From assembly GCF_023283945.1 (NCBI RefSeq), contig NZ_JAKIKW010000003.1:62001-126000 (forward strand): DNA of 64,000 bases. Direction: 5' to 3'. The DNA is from Shewanella gelidimarina. GTDB taxonomy: Bacteria; Pseudomonadota; Gammaproteobacteria; Enterobacterales; Shewanellaceae. Below the pieces are notes generated by a model. The model did no database searches, had not been told where the DNA came from, and was given only the letters and a program-made list of their open reading frames with translations. Positions 60,993-64,000 of the stretch are shown here, in pieces; within the stretch, counting starts at the first letter, position 1, and each line of letters opens with the position of its first letter. A program made the position numbers and the translations under genes.

Positions 60993-62161
60993 GAAACTAC
61001 TGGGCGTTTACCTTGACCGATGGCGCGCTGCGTATGCTGGTGGTGCTGCACTTTTATGATTTAGGCTACACCCCGTTAGCGATTGCCATGTTGTTTTTGT
61101 TTTATGAGATTTTTGGGGTTATCACTAACCTAGTCGGTGGCTGGCTAGGCGCTAGGCTTGGCCTGAATCGCACCATGAACATAGGTTTAGGCTTGCAGAT
61201 AGTCGCGCTGTCGATGTTATTGCTACCAAGTGCTATGTTGGCGGTACCTTGGGTCATGGCTGCTCAGGCACTCTCTGGTATCGCAAAAGATCTTAATAAG
61301 ATGAGTGCGAAAAGTGCGATTAAAACCTTAGTCCCCAAAGATGCCGAAGATAAGCTGTATCGTTGGGTTGCGATGCTTACAGGTTCTAAAAATGCGCTTA
61401 AGGGGGCAGGGTTCTTTTTAGGTGGCGTGTTATTAACGGTAGCTGGCTTTACGGGGGCGGTGGCCATCATGGCGACGCTACTGTGCATTGTTTGGCTATG
61501 TAGCATATTCAATTTAAAAGCGGACTTAGGTAAGGCGAAATCTAAGCCTAAATTCACCGAAATATTTTCAAAAAGTCGCCGGGTTAATATCCTTTCAGCA
61601 GCCCGTTTGTTCTTATTTGCGGCTAGAGATGTGTGGTTTGTCATCGCTCTGCCAGTGTTTTTAGCCAGTCAATTAGGTTGGGAGCATAGTAGTGTTGGCG
61701 CCTTTTTGGCATTGTGGGTCATTGGTTATGGTGTGGTTCAGTCCGCGGCGCCGTTAATCACCGGACGCAATAGCGCAAAGACGCCTGATGGCGCGAGTGC
61801 AACGCTATGGGCTGGATTATTGACATTGGTGACAGCAATATTAGCCGTTGTGATGTTTACCGGCTGGATTGATCTACAGTTTGCATTAATCTCAGGTTTG
61901 ATGCTGTTTGGTGCGGTGTTTGCCATCAACTCTTCTCTACACAGCTACCTTATAGTGAGCTACGCTGGTGATGACGGTGTCTCACTCGACATTGGTTTTT
62001 ACTATATGGCGAATGCAATGGGTAGGCTTATCGGGACCATACTGTCTGGTTGGGTGTATCAAGTTGCAGGGCTTGGGGCTTGTTTGGCGGTTTCAACGAT
62101 CTTTTTACTCCTTACTTATATCATCTCTTTTAAGCTACCCAGAACAGATCCTGCTTTGTGA
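60935..62161 (+). CDS. arsJ: ArsJ, MFS organoarsenical efflux permease
   Basis: A 408-residue membrane protein with about twelve helices, opening MLAKYRALPDSVRQYLLVTGNYWAFTLTDGALRMLVVLHF, which is characteristic of ArsJ. Also visible are QALSGIAKDLNKMSAKSAIK after the sixth segment and GWEHSSVGAFLALWVIGYGVVQS. ArsJ exports 1-arseno-3-phosphoglycerate made by the adjacent GAPDH, which gives arsenate resistance without reduction. The start is GTG at 60935 with GGTGA upstream. A 423-bp gap with a minisatellite and two extra copies of its 5' end separates it from the GAPDH gene, where one would expect tight spacing. Confidence 0.94.
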   Translation: MLAKYRALPDSVRQYLLVTGNYWAFTLTDGALRMLVVLHFYDLGYTPLAIAMLFLFYEIFGVITNLVGGWLGARLGLNRTMNIGLGLQIVALSMLLLPSAMLAVPWVMAAQALSGIAKDLNKMSAKSAIKTLVPKDAEDKLYRWVAMLTGSKNALKGAGFFLGGVLLTVAGFTGAVAIMATLLCIVWLCSIFNLKADLGKAKSKPKFTEIFSKSRRVNILSAARLFLFAARDVWFVIALPVFLASQLGWEHSSVGAFLALWVIGYGVVQSAAPLITGRNSAKTPDGASATLWAGLLTLVTAILAVVMFTGWIDLQFALISGLMLFGAVFAINSSLHSYLIVSYAGDDGVSLDIGFYYMANAMGRLIGTILSGWVYQVAGLGACLAVSTIFLLLTYIISFKLPRTDPAL

Positions 62162-62243
62162 TAAATAATCGCAGTTTTGAAACAAGTCCGAAGCCACGCT
62201 TGTTGGCTGTTGTTACTGCATTGCTGGCTAGTGTTGCTGCATT

Positions 62244-62283
62244 GTAGGCTGCTTGTGGAGAATGACTAAACTGCATAGCCTCC
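62244..62283 (+). repeat. Copy of the core of the 381-673 element
   Basis: The 40 bp at 62244-62283 (GTAGGCTGCTTGTGGAGAAT...) match 572-611 with four differences. The surrounding 62200-62310 has similar flavour, including CTTGG and CCAAG arms, but the AGGGG-type ends are missing, so it is a partial or decayed copy downstream of arsJ. Confidence 0.65.
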
Positions 62284-62571
62284 CCTTGGGTAAAAAAACC
62301 AAGCGGCAGCATTATAAATATTCATGAAATTCAATGCCATATAGTTTCTTTGGGCGCTATTGTCATTTTCTTCAAGTGCCTTTCTCTCGTGTAGCCTTTT
62401 CAAAGGTTAACATTTCGTTGTACTCTGTTTGACCCGATGCGTATTGTTTGAGCTAGCGCAATCGGTGAGGACCTTTTGACCTTGCTCTCATAGGGAAGAT
62501 CAAAAAGCCCTAAACACTTAAAATAAAATTATAAAAAATAACTATAAATAATCTGTATCTACGAGGTCTGA
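62284..62571. other. Non-coding gap before the alanine symporter gene
   Basis: No gene or clear riboswitch was recognised. The last 60 bases are AT-rich and should hold the promoter for the symporter gene. A glycine riboswitch, which precedes many AGCS genes, was looked for and not seen. Confidence 0.5.
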
Positions 62572-63942
62572 ATGGAAGCTATTACTGAATTTATTGGCAT
62601 GATTAACGGTGTAGTGTGGGGGACTCCTATGCTGGTCTTGATCCTAGGGGTAGGGTTATTTCTCACTGTTGGTTTGCGTTTTATGCCGATTTTAAAGCTG
62701 GGCACCGGCTTTAAATTGTTATGGTCAGGTCGTATTCCTGACAAAGATAAGAACATGAAAGGTGAGATTAGCCCGTTTAACGCGCTAATGACGTCGCTTT
62801 CCGCAACTATCGGTACGGGTAATATTGCGGGTGTTGCTACCGCTATTTTTATTGGTGGCCCAGGTGCACTTTTTTGGATGTGGTGTACGGCATTAGTCGG
62901 TATGGCAACCAAATTCGCAGAAGCGGTGTTAGCGGTAAAATACCGTGAAGTTGATGACAATGGTAACCACGTCGGTGGCCCAATGTATTACATCAAGAAT
63001 GGCCTTAGCTCTAAGTGGGCTTGGTTAGGCACTGCATTTGCGTTGTTTGGTGCACTGGCTGGGTTTGGTATTGGTAACACCGTACAGGCTAACTCAGTCG
63101 CTGATGCGTTAAGCAGTAACTTTGGCGTACCAAGCTGGGTTACCGGTGTGGTGCTGATGGTCTTGGTAGGTGCAGTATTGATGGGCGGTATTAAACGTAT
63201 CGCTGATGTTGCCGGTAAACTCGTACCGATTATGACGATATTCTATATAGGCGCTGGCATCGCAGTACTGGTCGTTTATGCTTCTGAAATCCCAGCAGCA
63301 TTCGAACTGATTATCCACAGTGCCTTTAACCCTGTCGCGGCTCAAGGCGGTTTTGCCGGTGCAGCAGTTTGGGCCGCTATTCGCTTTGGTGTGGCACGTG
63401 GTGTGTTTTCTAACGAAGCGGGTCTTGGTAGCGCGCCAATTGCTCACGCTGCAGCGCAAACAAATAACCCCGTAGCTCAAGGCTTAGTGGCGATGTTGGG
63501 GACGTTCATTGATACCTTAATCGTTTGTACTATTACTGGCTTAGCGATTATTGTGTCCGGTGCTTGGACTTCGGGTGAAAATGGGGCAGCATTGACCTCT
63601 TTTGCTTTCTCTCAAGCGTTTCCATTAGGCAATTATGTCGTGGCTATAGCCTTGAGTGTGTTTGCATTTACAACCATTTTAGGTTGGAGCTTTTACTGTG
63701 AGAAGTGTGTGCAGTTCTTGTTTGGTGTAAAGGCGATTAAGCCCTTTAGAATTCTTTGGACACTAGTAGTGCCATTAGGCGCTGTGAGTTCATTAGAGTT
63801 TATTTGGCTGTTAGCGGATACACTGAATGCGATGATGGCAATACCGAACTTAATCGCTTTGGCATTGCTGAGCCCGGTGGTATTTGCGTTGACGAAAGAA
63901 TACTTTCTCAAGAAGCGTGAAACAGAGGCTGCAGAGCAGTAA
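62572..63942 (+). CDS. Sodium:alanine (AGCS family) symporter
   Basis: A 456-residue inner-membrane protein with about eleven helices that takes up alanine or glycine with Na+. Family signatures include SATIGTGNIAGVATAIFIGGPGALFWMWCTALVGMATKFAEAVLAVKYRE at about 78-126, GGPMYYIKNGL, RFGVARGVFSNEAGLGSAPIAHAAA and FTTILGWSFYCEKC. The ATG has GAGG 6 nt upstream. It is a single-gene unit; a terminator hairpin lies at the window end. Whether alanine, glycine or both are carried cannot be read from sequence. Confidence 0.94.
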   Translation: MEAITEFIGMINGVVWGTPMLVLILGVGLFLTVGLRFMPILKLGTGFKLLWSGRIPDKDKNMKGEISPFNALMTSLSATIGTGNIAGVATAIFIGGPGALFWMWCTALVGMATKFAEAVLAVKYREVDDNGNHVGGPMYYIKNGLSSKWAWLGTAFALFGALAGFGIGNTVQANSVADALSSNFGVPSWVTGVVLMVLVGAVLMGGIKRIADVAGKLVPIMTIFYIGAGIAVLVVYASEIPAAFELIIHSAFNPVAAQGGFAGAAVWAAIRFGVARGVFSNEAGLGSAPIAHAAAQTNNPVAQGLVAMLGTFIDTLIVCTITGLAIIVSGAWTSGENGAALTSFAFSQAFPLGNYVVAIALSVFAFTTILGWSFYCEKCVQFLFGVKAIKPFRILWTLVVPLGAVSSLEFIWLLADTLNAMMAIPNLIALALLSPVVFALTKEYFLKKRETEAAEQ

Positions 63943-63971
63943 GCTTTTTAACTAGGTTTTTTGGTATTACT

Positions 63972-64000
63972 AAGCTCCTGGATTTGATTCAGGAGCTTTT
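63972..64000 (+). terminator. Intrinsic terminator of the symporter gene (window edge)
   Basis: AAGCTCCTG (63972-63980) and CAGGAGCTT (63990-63998) pair around a 9-nt loop, with TTTT reaching the last base; the T run may continue beyond the window. Confidence 0.8.

Noticed and set aside
62284..62571. Glycine riboswitch before the AGCS symporter gene
   Set aside because: The expected conserved aptamer words were not found on reading; only AT-rich promoter-like DNA is seen.

Overview
The window comes from a gammaproteobacterium, and everything points to Shewanella: the order csrD-mshIJKLMNEGF-mshBACDOPQ followed by mreBCD-maf-rng-yhdP-nitrilase-tldD, the block hslVU-ftsN-argS-priA-rpmE, and dispersed intergenic elements of the type seen in that genus. 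Most of it is ordinary chromosomal core. No tRNA or rRNA gene, phage, transposase or CRISPR array was seen.

Layout. 1-3.4 kb: the tail of a Crp/FNR-like regulator, a 293-bp terminal-inverted-repeat element, then on the minus strand a purine nucleoside phosphorylase (deoD) followed by a TsgA-like MFS transporter, and a DUF971 protein. 3.4-10.7 kb, minus strand: hslU, hslV, a 690-bp structured non-coding gap, ftsN, argS and priA. 10.8-14.3 kb, plus strand: a small FimV-domain protein, rpmE with a leader hairpin, a secreted thermonuclease-like protein and a malic enzyme. 14.4-35.8 kb: a MITE-like element whose end runs into the csrD start codon, then the complete MSHA type IV pilus locus: PilM/N/O/P-like proteins (MshI, I2, J, K), secretin (MshL), ATPases (MshM, MshE), TPR protein (MshN), platform (MshG), MshF, six pilin-like proteins (MshB, two tandem MshA-type pilins, MshC, MshD, MshO), MshP and the 1564-residue MshQ. 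36-47.3 kb: mreBCD, maf, rng, yhdP, a nitrilase-family amidohydrolase and tldD. 47.4-52.2 kb: a TolC-like protein, an HlyD-like protein and two ABC-2 permeases with no ATPase gene beside them. 52.3-57.5 kb: a large Ig-like-repeat lipoprotein and yjgA/darP on the minus strand, a second MITE-like element, and pmbA (tldE). 57.8-62.2 kb: an arsenic operon (arsR, acr3, arsenic-type GAPDH, arsJ). 62.5-64 kb: a sodium:alanine symporter.

The genes form several working units. CsrD, a degenerate GGDEF-EAL protein, and MshE, which has c-di-GMP-binding MshEN motifs, put pilus expression and extension next to second-messenger control. TldD and PmbA form one protease but are encoded about 9 kb apart. In the arsenic operon Acr3 would export arsenite, while GAPDH and ArsJ would handle arsenate through 1-arseno-3-phosphoglycerate.

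The least expected DNA is in the gaps. The arsJ promoter region and 5' end are present as three tandem units with a 163-bp period, next to an AG-rich minisatellite related to one between mshA2 and mshC. A MITE end supplies the csrD ribosome-binding site and the first two bases of its start codon. An intrinsic terminator ends exactly at the mreC start codon, leaving mreC without a Shine-Dalgarno sequence. All assignments were made by reading the sequence; no database search was run.
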